A DNA stretch of 64,000 nucleotides from Streptomyces bikiniensis (GCA_000716465.1 JNWL01000009.1:62001-126000), one strand, 5' to 3'; counted from the first letter of the stretch, positions 1 through 8,443 are shown. The notes: generated by a model not told the origin, from the sequence alone. Numbers and translations are program-made.

Positions 1-1
1 G

Positions 2-778
2 CTCTCGCGCAGGGCCACCGAACTCACCCGCGCGCTCGCCGCCGAGCAGGAGGAACGGGCCCTGCGCGAGGTCGCGTACGAGCGGGGCAGGATCGCCCGG
101 GAACTCCACGACGTGGTCGCCCACCACATGGCGGTGATCTCCGTGCAGTCGGGCCTCGCGCGGTTCGTCTTCGACAGCGACCCCGCCACCGCGCGCACCG
201 CCCTCGACACCATCGCCGACACGGGCACCGAAGCGCTCGACGAACTCCGCCGCATGCTCACGCTGCTGCGCGAGGGCGCCGACCCCCGCGCACCGGACCG
301 TCCGATGCCCGGCCTGGCGCGCCTCGGCGAACTCGTGGCGCGGGTCAGGTCCGGGGGCACCCCCGTCGGGCTGACCGTCCTGGGGGACGCCCGTCCGCTC
401 GGTTCCGGCGCCGACCTCTGCGCCTACCGCGTCGTCCAGGAGTCCCTCACCAACGTCCTCAAGCACGCGCCCGGCGCCGCGACCGAGGTCGTCGTCCGCT
501 ACGGACCGCGCCACCTGGAGGTGAGCGTCACCAACGGGGGAGGGCGGACGATTCCCGCGCAAATGCCCACAGGAACCGGTCACGGCTTGATCGGCATGCG
601 GGAGCGGGCCAAGCTGTACGGCGGGCGGATCGACATCGGCCCGCGCGACGACGGCGACGGGTTCGCCGTGCGACTGACCCTGCCCCTCGCGGCGCGGGCC
701 GGCGCACCGCCCGCCACCGCCCGTCGCGGCGAACCCGTCCCGGACGACCGGCTTCCGCCGGCGGCCCGGGAGGGCTGA
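2..778 (+). CDS. Sensor histidine kinase, NarL/DesK type (3' part, start lies before the window)
   Basis: The frame is open from base 2 to the TGA at 776-778, giving 258 visible residues. A dimerisation/phosphoacceptor helix carries ELHDVVAHH, with the phosphorylated His at visible residue 36, as in HisKA_3 kinases. It is followed by an HATPase_c domain with an N-box (QESLTNVLKHAPG) and the G-box GTGHGLIGMRERA. The tail of about 25 residues is polar and Pro/Arg-rich. The membrane or sensor half lies outside the window, so the signal is unknown. The response regulator starts 35 bp downstream, and the two form one two-component operon. The family autophosphorylates on His and passes phosphate to the partner regulator. 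Confidence 0.93.
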   Translation, partial: LSRRATELTRALAAEQEERALREVAYERGRIARELHDVVAHHMAVISVQSGLARFVFDSDPATARTALDTIADTGTEALDELRRMLTLLREGADPRAPDRPMPGLARLGELVARVRSGGTPVGLTVLGDARPLGSGADLCAYRVVQESLTNVLKHAPGAATEVVVRYGPRHLEVSVTNGGGRTIPAQMPTGTGHGLIGMRERAKLYGGRIDIGPRDDGDGFAVRLTLPLAARAGAPPATARRGEPVPDDRLPPAAREG

Positions 779-813
779 ACCCGCCGGCACGGACAGGAGT
801 ACCACCTCATCGC

Positions 814-1500
814 ATGAGCCAGGTGATCAGGGTCCTCGTCGTCGACGACCAGTTCCTCATCCGCGCCGGCCTGGTCGGGCTCCTGAAGGCCGCCCCGGGC
901 ACGGAGGTGGTCGGCGAGGCGGTGGACGGAGAGGAGGCCGTGGCCCTCGCGGCGCGACTCCGTCCCGACGTCGTCCTCATGGACATCCGCATGCCCGGCG
1001 TCAACGGGATCGACGCCACCGCCCGCATCCTGGCGGAGGCGCCCGACCCGGCGCCCCGCGTCCTGATCCTCACCACCTTCGACCTCGACGAGTACGTGTA
1101 CGGGGCGCTGCGCGTCGGCGCCTCCGGCTTCCTGCTCAAGGACTCCGGGCCCGAACGGCTCCTGGCGGCCGTCGCCGCCGTGGCGGGCGGCGACCACCTC
1201 TTCGCGCCGAGCGTCACCAGGCGCCTCGTCGAGGCGTTCACCCACCGCGCCGCCCCCGCCGCCGAGGAGACCGTACGGTCCGGGGGCCCCGGACTCGACG
1301 CGCTGACCGGCCGGGAGCGCGAGGTGCTCCAGCTGACCGGCAGGGGCCTGTCGAACGGGCAGATCGCCGGGGAGCTCCACATCAGCGAGGCCACCGTCAA
1401 GACCCACCTCAACCGAGCCATGGGGAAGCTCGGCCTGGCCAGCCGCGCCCAGGCGGTCGTCGTCGCCTACGAGAGCGGCCTGGTCGTACCGGGCCTCTGA
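814..1500 (+). CDS. Response regulator, NarL/FixJ family (LuxR-type HTH)
   Basis: The 228-residue protein has a receiver domain (acidic pair Asp11/Asp12, phosphoacceptor Asp57 in VLMDIRMPG, switch Thr in LTTFD, Lys in LLKDS). A C-terminal LuxR-type helix-turn-helix covers about residues 165-210 (LTGREREVLQLTGRGLSNGQIA, EATVKTHL). All catalytic positions look intact. ATG at 814 lies shortly after a GGACAGGAG-like ribosome site at about 790-800. The gene follows the NarL-type kinase and almost certainly receives phosphate from it to act as a DNA-binding transcription factor. The targets are not visible here, and no adjacent transporter hints at the stimulus. Confidence 0.95.
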   Translation: MSQVIRVLVVDDQFLIRAGLVGLLKAAPGTEVVGEAVDGEEAVALAARLRPDVVLMDIRMPGVNGIDATARILAEAPDPAPRVLILTTFDLDEYVYGALRVGASGFLLKDSGPERLLAAVAAVAGGDHLFAPSVTRRLVEAFTHRAAPAAEETVRSGGPGLDALTGREREVLQLTGRGLSNGQIAGELHISEATVKTHLNRAMGKLGLASRAQAVVVAYESGLVVPGL

Positions 1501-1753
1501 CCCGCGAAGGGGCCGGGCACACCACTGACGGACACCCCCAGTGAGCCGCTGGGCGCTCCCCGACAGCCTGCGTCACCATGACGCGCGCCCGGCCCCTTCC
1601 GCCGCTGTTACTGCTCCTCGCGGCTGCGCACTCGCCCCTGGTCTTCCCCCGGTCGATCGTCTTCGTCGCGGACCGCCCGCACGGGTGTGAGGTCCGTTCC
1701 TCCGGGCAGGCGGTCCCCCTCAGGAGACGTCCGAGAACGGAGGAGTGAGCGAT

Positions 1754-2128
1754 ATGGCGGAGAACGTGTGGAACTACGGGCAGGCGTTCGGGCACCTGGT
1801 GGGCACGGACCTGACCGGGTGGCGGGTCGAGGCGGCCGACGGGCACATCGGGAAGGTCGACAAGCACTCCGCGGAGGTCGGTGACGCCTACCTGGTCGTC
1901 GACACCGGGGTGTGGATCTTCGGCAAGGAGGTCCTGATCCCGGCGAGTGCGGTCACCCGCATCGACCTGGAGGAGGAGGCGGTGCACCTCGACCTGACCA
2001 AGGAGCAGATCAAGGACGCGCCGGAGTTCCACTCCGACAAGCACCTCGCCGACCGGCAGTACCGGGAGGAGATCGCCGTGCACTACCGGACGGGCGGGCC
2101 GTTCGGCGGCGGACCGCACCCCGCCTGA
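1754..2128 (+). CDS. PRC-barrel domain protein
   Basis: The 124-residue protein carries a PRC-barrel-like beta domain (about residues 15-75: LTGWRVEAADGHIGKVDKHS, then DTGVWIFGKEVLIPASAV). A charged tail with an HLADRQYREEIAVHY segment resembles the second half of paired PRC proteins. I chose ATG at 1754 because GGAGGAG at 1739-1745 sits 8 bp ahead; an in-frame GTG at 1745 overlaps that site and is unlikely. PRC barrels occur in ribosome maturation and photosynthetic reaction-centre proteins, but small actinobacterial versions have no settled role; some are stress-linked. It stands alone, with a strong hairpin just downstream. Confidence 0.85.
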   Translation: MAENVWNYGQAFGHLVGTDLTGWRVEAADGHIGKVDKHSAEVGDAYLVVDTGVWIFGKEVLIPASAVTRIDLEEEAVHLDLTKEQIKDAPEFHSDKHLADRQYREEIAVHYRTGGPFGGGPHPA

Positions 2129-2145
2129 CCCACGGCCGGACACGA

Positions 2146-2183
2146 CGAGGCGGCCCCCGCACCCGATCGCGGGGGCCGCCTCG
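2146..2183. terminator. Bidirectional terminator hairpin
   Basis: A 15-bp perfect inverted repeat (arms 2146-2160 and 2169-2183, loop of 8 bases) sits between two convergent genes, the PRC-barrel gene and the DUF1232 gene. No U-tract follows, as is usual in this GC range. Confidence 0.8.
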
Positions 2184-2190
2184 TACCGCG

Positions 2191-2484
2191 TCAGCCCTTC
2201 AGCTCCTCGCGGCCCGCCCTGCTCCTGGCGGCCGCCGAGTGCAGCGCCCGCAGGGCCAGCAGGAGGACGCCGACGTCGTCCAGGTAGACCGGGTCGGGGA
2301 TCAGGTCGACTGGCGACACGGTGTACACCACGGCCGCCCAGAACAGGGCCTTGGACTGCAGCGGGACACCCGCGTCGAGCAGCAGCCTGCGGGCCCGGAA
2401 GACGCGCACGAGCAGAACGGCCGCGTACCCCGCCACCACCAGCGCGAGGACCCCGGCCACCACGATCCAGAAAGAGCTGTCCAT
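2191..2484 (-). CDS. DUF1232 (YkvA-like) small membrane protein
   Basis: The 97-residue protein has an N-terminal membrane helix (about residues 5-27). The DUF1232 signature follows: a second hydrophobic stretch leading into SPVDLIPDPVYLDDVGVLLLA (about residues 56-76). Length and motif fit the small YkvA family, whose biochemical role is not known. The start is ATG at 2484. It converges on the PRC-barrel gene and shares its terminator. Function beyond membrane association cannot be read from the sequence. Confidence 0.9.
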   Translation of the reverse strand: MDSSFWIVVAGVLALVVAGYAAVLLVRVFRARRLLLDAGVPLQSKALFWAAVVYTVSPVDLIPDPVYLDDVGVLLLALRALHSAAARSRAGREELKG

Positions 2485-2543
2485 GCCGCCCTTCTACCCC
2501 GGTTTCCCGGACCGTCCCCGCCGGCGCCCCCACCGACAGGAGG

Positions 2544-2575
2544 AGGGGCCCTCCCCGTACACGGGGAGGGCCCCT
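2544..2575 (-). terminator. Terminator hairpin of the beta-glucosidase gene
   Basis: Perfect 15-bp arms (2544-2558 and 2561-2575) are separated by two bases, starting 13 bp past the GH3 stop codon. The position fits rho-independent termination of the minus-strand transcript. Confidence 0.8.
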
Positions 2576-2588
2576 CTCGCACACCGCC

Positions 2589-5500
2589 TCAGGCCGCCCG
2601 GTACGCCGCCGTCAGCCGTGCGACCGCACCCGTCAGGTCACCCGAGAGCAGCAGCCGGTCCGCCTCCGCGAACGGCCCGGCCGTCGCCGGGGTGATGTCC
2701 TGCCCGATCTTCTTCTGGACCACGTCCCGCGCCCGGGACAGCAGCTCCCGGCCCTCCGGCGACGTCCCGCGCCCGGCCGCCTGGAGCACCTTGGCCGCGA
2801 CCCCGATCGCCTTCAGCGTCAGCTCGCCCCCGGCCTGCGGCACCGGCCGGGTCGTCAGCCCCCAGCCGAACGGGAACTGCGGGTCGTACGAGGCGTCACC
2901 GACGTTGATCGGCAGCTGCGCCTCCGACTTCGGCCAGGTGACCGGGAGCTGGCCGGTGAACGGCCGCGTCCCGTACAGCACGTCCGCCACGCCGTCGCCC
3001 TCGGTGCCGGGCAGCCAGGACGCCACCAGGGCGTCGATCGCCCCGAGCCGGTCCCCGATCAGCTGCGGCCGCCCGGAGACGACCAGGACCGCGCACGGCA
3101 TCGCCGCGCAGACCTTGTCCACCGCCGCCTTGTCGGCCGCCGTCAGCTCCAGGTCGTGCCCGTTGCCCACGTCGCCGATGCCCTCGGCGTACGGCGTCTC
3201 GCCGACCACCACGACCCCGACGTCGTACCCCTCGGTCGCGGCGGACGCGTCCTTCGAGTAGTCGATCGCCGCGTCCGGAGCCGCCTTGCGCATGCCTTCG
3301 AGGATCGTCGTCCCGGTCGTGTTCCGGCCGGACGAGCCCTGCCAGCTGATGGTCCAGCCGCCCGCCTGGTTGCCCAGGTCGTCGGCGTTGGAGCCGGCGA
3401 CGTACACCTTCTGCGACTTCTTCAGCGGCAGCACGCCGCCGTCGTTCTTCAGCAGCACCTGCGACTTGGCGACCGCCTCCCGCGCCACCGCGCGGTGCGC
3501 GGCCGAGCCGACCGAGGAGAGGTGGGTGGTGTCGGCGTACGGCTTCTCGAACAGGCCGAGCCGGAACTTCTGGGTCAGGATCCGCGCGACCGCGTCGTCC
3601 ACGCGCGCCCGGGAGACCCGCCCGGCCGTCACCTCCTCCGCCAGGATCCGGGTGAAGTCCTGGTAGTTGGTCGGCACCATGATCATGTCGAGCCCGGCGT
3701 TGACCGAGGTCCGCACGTCGCTCGCGTAGTCGCCGGGGATCTGGTCGATCGCCTGCCAGTCGCTGATCACGAACCCCTCGAAGCCCATGCGGTCCTTGAG
3801 GACGCCGTTGATCATCTCGGCGTTGGCGTGCATCTTCACCGGGCCCTTGTCGTCCCCGATGACGTCGAGCGAGGAGTACGAGGGCATGACCGTGCCCGCC
3901 CCGCGCTTCACCGCCTCGGCGAACGGCGCCAGGTGCACCGCCTCCAGCTCCTGCCGGGTCACCCTGGTGACGCCCTGGTCGATCGTGTACGAGCCCGTCG
4001 TCGACGACCCGAACTCCGTACCGCCGTCGCCCACGAAGTGCTTGGCGCTGGTGAGCACCTTGTCGTCGCGGTCCAGGTCCGATCCGTCGCGCGCGCCCTG
4101 CATGCCGTCGATGACCGTCTCCATGGCCTTCACCAGGGCCGGGTCCTCGCCGAACGCCTCGTACGAACGGCCCCAGCGCTCGTCCCGGGTGACGCACACG
4201 CAGGGGGCGAAGTCCCACGGGATGCCGGTGGCCCGGACCTCCTTGGCGGTGACGGCCCCGGTCCGCTCGGCGACCTTCGGGTCGCGCCCGGCGCCGATGC
4301 CGATGTTGTGCGGCATGATCGTCGCGCCGATGACGTTGTTGTGCCCGTGCACCGCGTCCACGCCGTAGATCAGCGGGACCTGGAAGCGGGTGGCCCGCGT
4401 CCGGAGCTGGTAGGCGTCGATCATCTTCGCCCACGCCTCGGGCGTGTTGGGCGCCGGCACCGAGCCGCCGCCGGAGAGCAGCGAGCCGAGCCGGTACGAG
4501 GCGATGTCGCCCTGCGACCGCAGCGCGTTGCGCTCGGCCTGCGTCATCTGCCCGACCTTCTCCTCCAGGGTCATCCGCCCGAGGAGGTCCGCGACCCGCT
4601 TCTTCACCGGCAGCCGCTTGTCCAGGTACGGGAGGCCGTGGGCGTCCACGACGACCTGCGGCGTCTCGGCGGGCGCCTTGGCGCCGGTCACGTCGAGGGT
4701 GAGCTGGATCGTCTCGGCCTCCTCGGCCGAACGGTCCTTCTCCGTCGCCACGGTGACGACCCGGGAGGTGCCGGACGGGGTGCCGGCCGGGAAGGTCAGG
4801 GTGCCGCTGACCGGCGCGTAGTCCTTCCCGGCCTCGGCGGTCCCCTTCCCGGTGGCGTACGCGACGGTGACCGGCTCGCCGATGGGGCCGGAACCGGTGG
4901 TGGCCACCGTCACCTTCACCCGCGCGCTGCCGCCCTCGGCCACCGGGTACACGGCGGCGTCGGTGATCACCTTGGTGTTCAGCGCGGGCTCCGCCCTGCC
5001 GTACAGCTCCACGCCGTCGAGCGCGAACGAGCCGGGCGAGCCGGGCGGCAGGGTCAGGGCGTAGCCCCACATCTCGTTCAGGCCGAGGACCTGGTCGATG
5101 CCGCCGACGGGCTGGTAGTCGGCCCGGTACTGGAACTCGGAGAACGGGATCTCGACGAGGTGCCAGCCCTCCCAGTCGTCGGTGAAGGACGTGGTCCACA
5201 GCTCGGACGCCTCGCCGTTGGCGCCGCCGTCCTTGAGCTCGAAGTTGATCCGCTTGCCCGAACCGGGTGGCAGGGGCGCGGTGTTCTGGCCGTACCACCA
5301 GAAGCGGATGCCCTTGAACGCGGTCCAGTCGTGGGCCGGCCGGTCGAAGGCGAAGTCGTGGGTGAACCCGCCCCAGCCGCTGATGTCGAACGTGCCCTCC
5401 AGGACCTTGGAGCCCTCGGGCGCGTCGGCGCGCTCGGAGAGCCGCAGCGCCGGATGGTCGTCGGCGTCGCTGCCCCAGGTGAAGATGCCCTCCGCCGGCG

Positions 5501-5684
5501 GATTGCCGAAGGGGACCTCGCCCTCGAACCGGTCGACGGCCACCGGCACGGGCTCGTCGGCGGCGGCGCTCGGCAGCGCCCCGGCGAGCAGCCCGCCGAG
5601 CACGGCGCCGGCGGCGACCACCGCCGTCGCGGTTCTGCCCCGGACGCGGTTCCCGAAGCGGCTGTGGTGTCTGGTGCGTGGCAT
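2589..5684 (-). CDS. Secreted GH3 beta-glucosidase (exo-beta-glucanase type) with CBM-like and Calx-beta domains
   Basis: The 1031-residue protein opens with an Arg-rich signal peptide cut near ASAAADEP (about residue 42). Next come a carbohydrate-binding CIA30/CBM11-like beta domain (about 45-228), a Calx-beta-like domain (about 240-335), and GH3 N- and C-domains (about 350-925). The nucleophile is probably Asp642 in VISDWQAID; KHFVGDGGTEFG and the HGHNN segment line the sugar site, and the GETPYAEG segment may hold the acid/base. The tail of about 85 residues is helical and unassigned. The family removes glucose from non-reducing ends of beta-glucans. A CebR-like operator lies 127 bp upstream, which links it to cellobiose control. 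Start is ATG 5684. Confidence 0.94.
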   Translation of the reverse strand: MPRTRHHSRFGNRVRGRTATAVVAAGAVLGGLLAGALPSAAADEPVPVAVDRFEGEVPFGNPPAEGIFTWGSDADDHPALRLSERADAPEGSKVLEGTFDISGWGGFTHDFAFDRPAHDWTAFKGIRFWWYGQNTAPLPPGSGKRINFELKDGGANGEASELWTTSFTDDWEGWHLVEIPFSEFQYRADYQPVGGIDQVLGLNEMWGYALTLPPGSPGSFALDGVELYGRAEPALNTKVITDAAVYPVAEGGSARVKVTVATTGSGPIGEPVTVAYATGKGTAEAGKDYAPVSGTLTFPAGTPSGTSRVVTVATEKDRSAEEAETIQLTLDVTGAKAPAETPQVVVDAHGLPYLDKRLPVKKRVADLLGRMTLEEKVGQMTQAERNALRSQGDIASYRLGSLLSGGGSVPAPNTPEAWAKMIDAYQLRTRATRFQVPLIYGVDAVHGHNNVIGATIMPHNIGIGAGRDPKVAERTGAVTAKEVRATGIPWDFAPCVCVTRDERWGRSYEAFGEDPALVKAMETVIDGMQGARDGSDLDRDDKVLTSAKHFVGDGGTEFGSSTTGSYTIDQGVTRVTRQELEAVHLAPFAEAVKRGAGTVMPSYSSLDVIGDDKGPVKMHANAEMINGVLKDRMGFEGFVISDWQAIDQIPGDYASDVRTSVNAGLDMIMVPTNYQDFTRILAEEVTAGRVSRARVDDAVARILTQKFRLGLFEKPYADTTHLSSVGSAAHRAVAREAVAKSQVLLKNDGGVLPLKKSQKVYVAGSNADDLGNQAGGWTISWQGSSGRNTTGTTILEGMRKAAPDAAIDYSKDASAATEGYDVGVVVVGETPYAEGIGDVGNGHDLELTAADKAAVDKVCAAMPCAVLVVSGRPQLIGDRLGAIDALVASWLPGTEGDGVADVLYGTRPFTGQLPVTWPKSEAQLPINVGDASYDPQFPFGWGLTTRPVPQAGGELTLKAIGVAAKVLQAAGRGTSPEGRELLSRARDVVQKKIGQDITPATAGPFAEADRLLLSGDLTGAVARLTAAYRAA

Positions 5685-5810
5685 TGCGGCTCCTTCGGTA
5701 CGGGGTGCGGTGGTACGGGCGGAGAGCCGGGCGGGATCCCTCGATCACTTCCACTTCACGAACGCGGTCTGCGAGCGCGGAGTCCGTCCCGGTGCCGGTC
5801 GGAACAGTTT

Positions 5811-5824
5811 TGGGAGCGCTCTCA
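5811..5824. promoter_or_regulatory. CebR-like operator
   Basis: TGGGAGCGCTCTCA matches the Streptomyces CebR consensus TGGGAGCGCTCCCA at 13 of 14 positions and is a near-perfect palindrome. It lies in the 5' region of the GH3 beta-glucosidase gene. CebR is the LacI-family repressor released by cello-oligosaccharides. The match is seen directly; regulation is inferred. Confidence 0.75.
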
Positions 5825-5986
5825 GCGCGGTGCGGTGAGTCAACCGCCACCCCGCCACGTCGTCAAGAGTTAACACCGACAACGACTGAAACCGCGCCGC
5901 TCTCGTGATGCGGCCCCCACGGCCCCCTTCGAGCGTTCAAGGCATGAACACACAGGGGATCTTGACGGGCCGTCCCCTCCGCCGGT

Positions 5987-6284
5987 TCACTCACCCCCGG
6001 ACACACCGCGGCCCGGCGCCGACCGAGTCGGGGGCGCCGGGCCGGGGTGATCACGCGACCGGAGCCACCTGCCGTACCACGCGTCGCGGATCGTCAGGCT
6101 CGACGCGTTGCCCCGCTCGTCCACGACCTCGGGGGAGAGGGAGACGCCGCTGCCCTTCGCCGGGCTCTCCACGGAGATCCGTCCGTTCCGGACCTCCATG
6201 GACTTCCAGGTCCTCCCGCCGTCATAACCCACCGACACCGCGAGCGACTTGAGGTTCTTCCGGTCGGCCGCGACCTGCTCCGAA
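5987..6284 (-). pseudogene. 3' remnant of a secreted subtilisin-like (S8) serine peptidase
   Basis: The minus-strand frame encodes about 99 residues. They include VSVGYDGGRTWKSMEV, PAKGSGVSLSPEVVDERGN and IRDAWYGR, which match the C-terminal beta domain that follows the catalytic unit in many Streptomyces S8 peptidases. The catalytic Asp/His/Ser region and signal peptide are absent. Moving upstream, the homology runs straight into a CGGATA tandem repeat at 6285. There is no plausible native start; GTG at 6238 is only the first start codon in frame. I read it as a truncated gene whose 5' part was lost or replaced at the repeat. The assignment rests on family pattern memory, not a search. Confidence 0.6.
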
Positions 6285-6370
6285 CGGATACGGATACGGA
6301 TACGGATACGGATACGGATACGGATACGGATACGGATACGGATACGGATACGGATACGGATACGGATACG
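6285..6370. repeat. Hexanucleotide tandem repeat (CGGATA), about 14.3 copies
   Basis: 86 bp of perfect 6-bp units sit at the broken edge of the S8 peptidase remnant and 36 bp from the end of the DUF5954-like gene. Translations through it are dipeptide runs (Thr-Asp, Arg-Ile, Val-Ser) and are not taken as coding. Arrays of this purity are prone to slippage. Confidence 0.95.
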
Positions 6371-6406
6371 GGGACAGGACGAGGGGCGGCCCCGGCCCCC
6401 TGCCGC

Positions 6407-7438
6407 CTACTCCTCCGCGTCCTCCCCGTGGTACACGACGCCGTCCTCGTCCATGCGCGGATGCATCTTCGTCGGCCCGTACTCGTCGATGTCCGAGGGG
6501 CGCGGCCCCTCGGGGCCGTCGGGACCAAACCGGACCATCCGCTCGACGCGGCAGATCCGGAACTCCCGGCCGTCCACCCGTACCTCGTCGGCGCGTTGGG
6601 CGGCTCGGAACAGCTCACCGGCCCGCCGGTACCGCTCCCGCTGCGCGTCGTCCCACTCGTACAGCCGGCCCCACAGGTCGGTGAGGCAGGTGTACAGGCC
6701 CCGCCGCGCCTCGTGCGGGGTCGGCGACAGGGAGCCCTGCGGCTGCCAGACGTCGCCGGAGCGCTCCACGACGCCGAAGCCGACGGGCAGCATCGCGATG
6801 TCCGGATGGGTGGCGACCGCCTTCCGGGAGTCGGCCCGGACGGCGGCGGGGTAGCGCTTCCCTGCGTAGTGGAACTCCCGCAGCCCGATCCGCAGGGCCT
6901 CGGCCATCAGCCCGCGCGCCTTCTCCGGGTCGAGCACGGCGCCGGTGTCGAGGCAGCCGCGGGCGCCGGCCTGCCGCTCCCAGACCCGGAAGACCGGCTC
7001 GGGGTCGGTGGGGCGCGGCGGCTCCAGGCCGTCGTCGCCGACGCGCGCGACCTCGTTGCCGCGCACGATCCGGTACGTGGTCCCCAGCACGACGAGTTCG
7101 TCGACCGGTTTCCGTTCGAGGACGTGTACGGCCGCGAGGAGTTCGCGCCGCACCTTCCGGTCGTCGGTGTCGTCCTTGGCCCGGAAGAAGAACTTCGAGT
7201 GCAGGCTGTCCCGGGCCTCCTGCGGCATCCCCGCCTGCACCGGCAGCACCACCCGCCAGGGGGAGCCCTCCTCGGCGTCCCGTGCCACCACGCCGAACAG
7301 CGAACCGCGCACGGCGAGCCGCGGATACCGCACGACGGCTTCGACGGCGTCGGCCTCGGTCACCCAGGCGACGGGATCGCCCTCCCGCACCAGCCCCGCG
7401 CGCACCTCGTCCAGACGTCGCTTCCAGTGTTCGTCCAT
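6407..7438 (-). CDS. DUF5954 family protein
   Basis: The 343-residue soluble protein has the features I associate with the Streptomyces DUF5954 family. These are a charged N-terminal helix (MDEHWKRRLDEVRAGL), a central RVWERQAGARGCLDTGA segment, the block YLYEWDDAQRERYRRAGELFR-like near residues 260-285, and a C-terminal PTKMHPRMDEDGVVYHGED. No signal peptide, membrane helix or catalytic motif is evident, and the family has no known function. The start is ATG 7438. It is transcribed alone, with the hexanucleotide repeat just past its stop. It could be regulatory or structural; the sequence does not decide. Confidence 0.8.
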   Translation of the reverse strand: MDEHWKRRLDEVRAGLVREGDPVAWVTEADAVEAVVRYPRLAVRGSLFGVVARDAEEGSPWRVVLPVQAGMPQEARDSLHSKFFFRAKDDTDDRKVRRELLAAVHVLERKPVDELVVLGTTYRIVRGNEVARVGDDGLEPPRPTDPEPVFRVWERQAGARGCLDTGAVLDPEKARGLMAEALRIGLREFHYAGKRYPAAVRADSRKAVATHPDIAMLPVGFGVVERSGDVWQPQGSLSPTPHEARRGLYTCLTDLWGRLYEWDDAQRERYRRAGELFRAAQRADEVRVDGREFRICRVERMVRFGPDGPEGPRPSDIDEYGPTKMHPRMDEDGVVYHGEDAEE

Positions 7439-7661
7439 GCGCGCATTGTGGTGCCGGACCCGCCGGGCGGTCCGGTGATCGGCCCATCACCTCAACTTAC
7501 GGGTGACAAGAGGGCGCTGAGGGAACCGTTTCGAGACAGCGCCGACGCCTTTCGACCGGGTGCGGGTGCGGGTGCGGGCGCAGGTACGAGTGCGGGTCCG
7601 GCGGCGTGCGGATCGGCCGGTACGGTGGGTTCCGCACCCCCCCGAACGAGGAGAACGACCG

Positions 7662-8198
7662 GTGTCCGACCTGGACTTCTACGCTCACGTCGCCACGCGC
7701 CGCGACGTCTTCGGGACCGGTGCCGGCTCCACTCCCGGAGCCTGGGACATCGCGCTGGGGACGGACTGCCTCGACGATCCCGGCGACGGCGTGCTGCGGC
7801 GGGACTACGGCCTGCTGGAGGTCCTCTTCTCTGACACTGGCGGCACCGGCGGCACGGACGGCTCCATGACCTGCTTCGGCATCATGGTGCAGGTCCATCG
7901 CCTGGTCCACGGCCCCTGCACGCCGCCGCTCCTGGTGAGCCGGTACGGGACGTTCGCGCCCCGGGTGCGCTTCGAGGACCTGCGCTCCGCCGTCCTCGCC
8001 CTGGGGCACGCGGTCGAGCCCGACGACCTCTCGGGAGACATCCACCGCTACCGGGTGCCGGAGTCCGGCACCCGGATCCACGTGATCGCCGACCCCGACC
8101 CGTACGGGGACGGCGATCACGACACCGGCGATCCGGACATCCACCAAGCGGGAGACGTGTGGTCGTTGGACGTGTCCCCCTTCTGGCGGGGACGGTAG
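7662..8198 (+). CDS. Unrecognised acidic soluble protein
   Basis: The 178-residue protein has no signal peptide or membrane segment. It is rich in Asp and aromatic residues (DLDFYAHVATRRDVFG, YGLLEVLFS, MTCFGIMVQVHRL) and has an acidic C-terminal part. I chose GTG 7662 because GGAG at 7650-7653 lies 8 bp ahead. Longer versions would read through a GTGCGG-rich repeat that gives only Arg/Val. Compact acidic proteins of this kind are sometimes immunity proteins, but there is no toxin gene next to it, so this remains a guess. A divergent tRNA-like gene lies about 100 bp downstream. Confidence 0.72.
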   Translation: MSDLDFYAHVATRRDVFGTGAGSTPGAWDIALGTDCLDDPGDGVLRRDYGLLEVLFSDTGGTGGTDGSMTCFGIMVQVHRLVHGPCTPPLLVSRYGTFAPRVRFEDLRSAVLALGHAVEPDDLSGDIHRYRVPESGTRIHVIADPDPYGDGDHDTGDPDIHQAGDVWSLDVSPFWRGR

Positions 8199-8222
8199 GG
8201 GGCGGGCGCCCGGGGCCGCGTC

Positions 8223-8259
8223 CGCCGTCCTCGATACGCCGTCCTCGATACGCCGTCCT
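8223..8259. repeat. Short 14-bp tandem repeat, 2.6 copies
   Basis: The unit CGCCGTCCTCGATA is repeated twice perfectly (8223-8236, 8237-8250) plus nine bases of a third copy. It lies between the small acidic protein gene and the tRNA-like gene. Confidence 0.85.
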
Positions 8260-8300
8260 TGACCGCGCGAGCCGCCGAGCCCGTAGGATCGCCGCGGGGT

Positions 8301-8375
8301 GGGGCCGTAGCGCAGAGGTCGACGCGCGCGGTCTCCAAAATTGCGAGGACGCCGGTTCGAATCCGGCCGGTCCCG
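8301..8375 (+). tRNA. tRNA-Trp (CCA anticodon), divergent copy or tRNA-like
   Basis: The acceptor arms are GGGGCCG (8301-8307) and CGGTCCC (8368-8374, one G-U pair), with discriminator G8375. The T-arm GCCGG-TTCGAAT-CCGGC is at 8351-8367. The anticodon loop CTCCAAA (8333-8339) has CCA at 8335-8337. No CCA tail is encoded. The anticodon stem (8328-8332 with 8340-8344) keeps only three Watson-Crick pairs plus two G-U pairs. The D-arm (GCGC at 8310-8313) pairs only if position 26 is absent or the stem is shortened, and the variable loop has six bases. It may be a second, specialised tRNA-Trp or a decaying one. Confidence 0.62.
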
Positions 8376-8443
8376 CCCCTCCTGCTCCGTCCGTCCCTCC
8401 CCGCACGGTCCGAATGCCCGGAAGGGCGGCGGGGCGGCCGGGC

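Noticed and set aside
2896..5850. Long minus-strand frame (about 980 codons) in another frame of the GH3 gene, and a plus-strand frame of about 905 codons at 3156-5873
   Set aside because: Both lie inside the GH3 gene. Their translations are Arg/Gly/Ala/Pro/His-rich without any domain, which is what the GC-rich third positions produce. The GH3 protein has a signal peptide and complete catalytic motifs.
6285..6370. Reading of the CGGATA array as coding (Thr-Asp, Arg-Ile or Val-Ser runs)
   Set aside because: No start or ribosome site, and no homologue with such dipeptide runs. Treated as repeat DNA.
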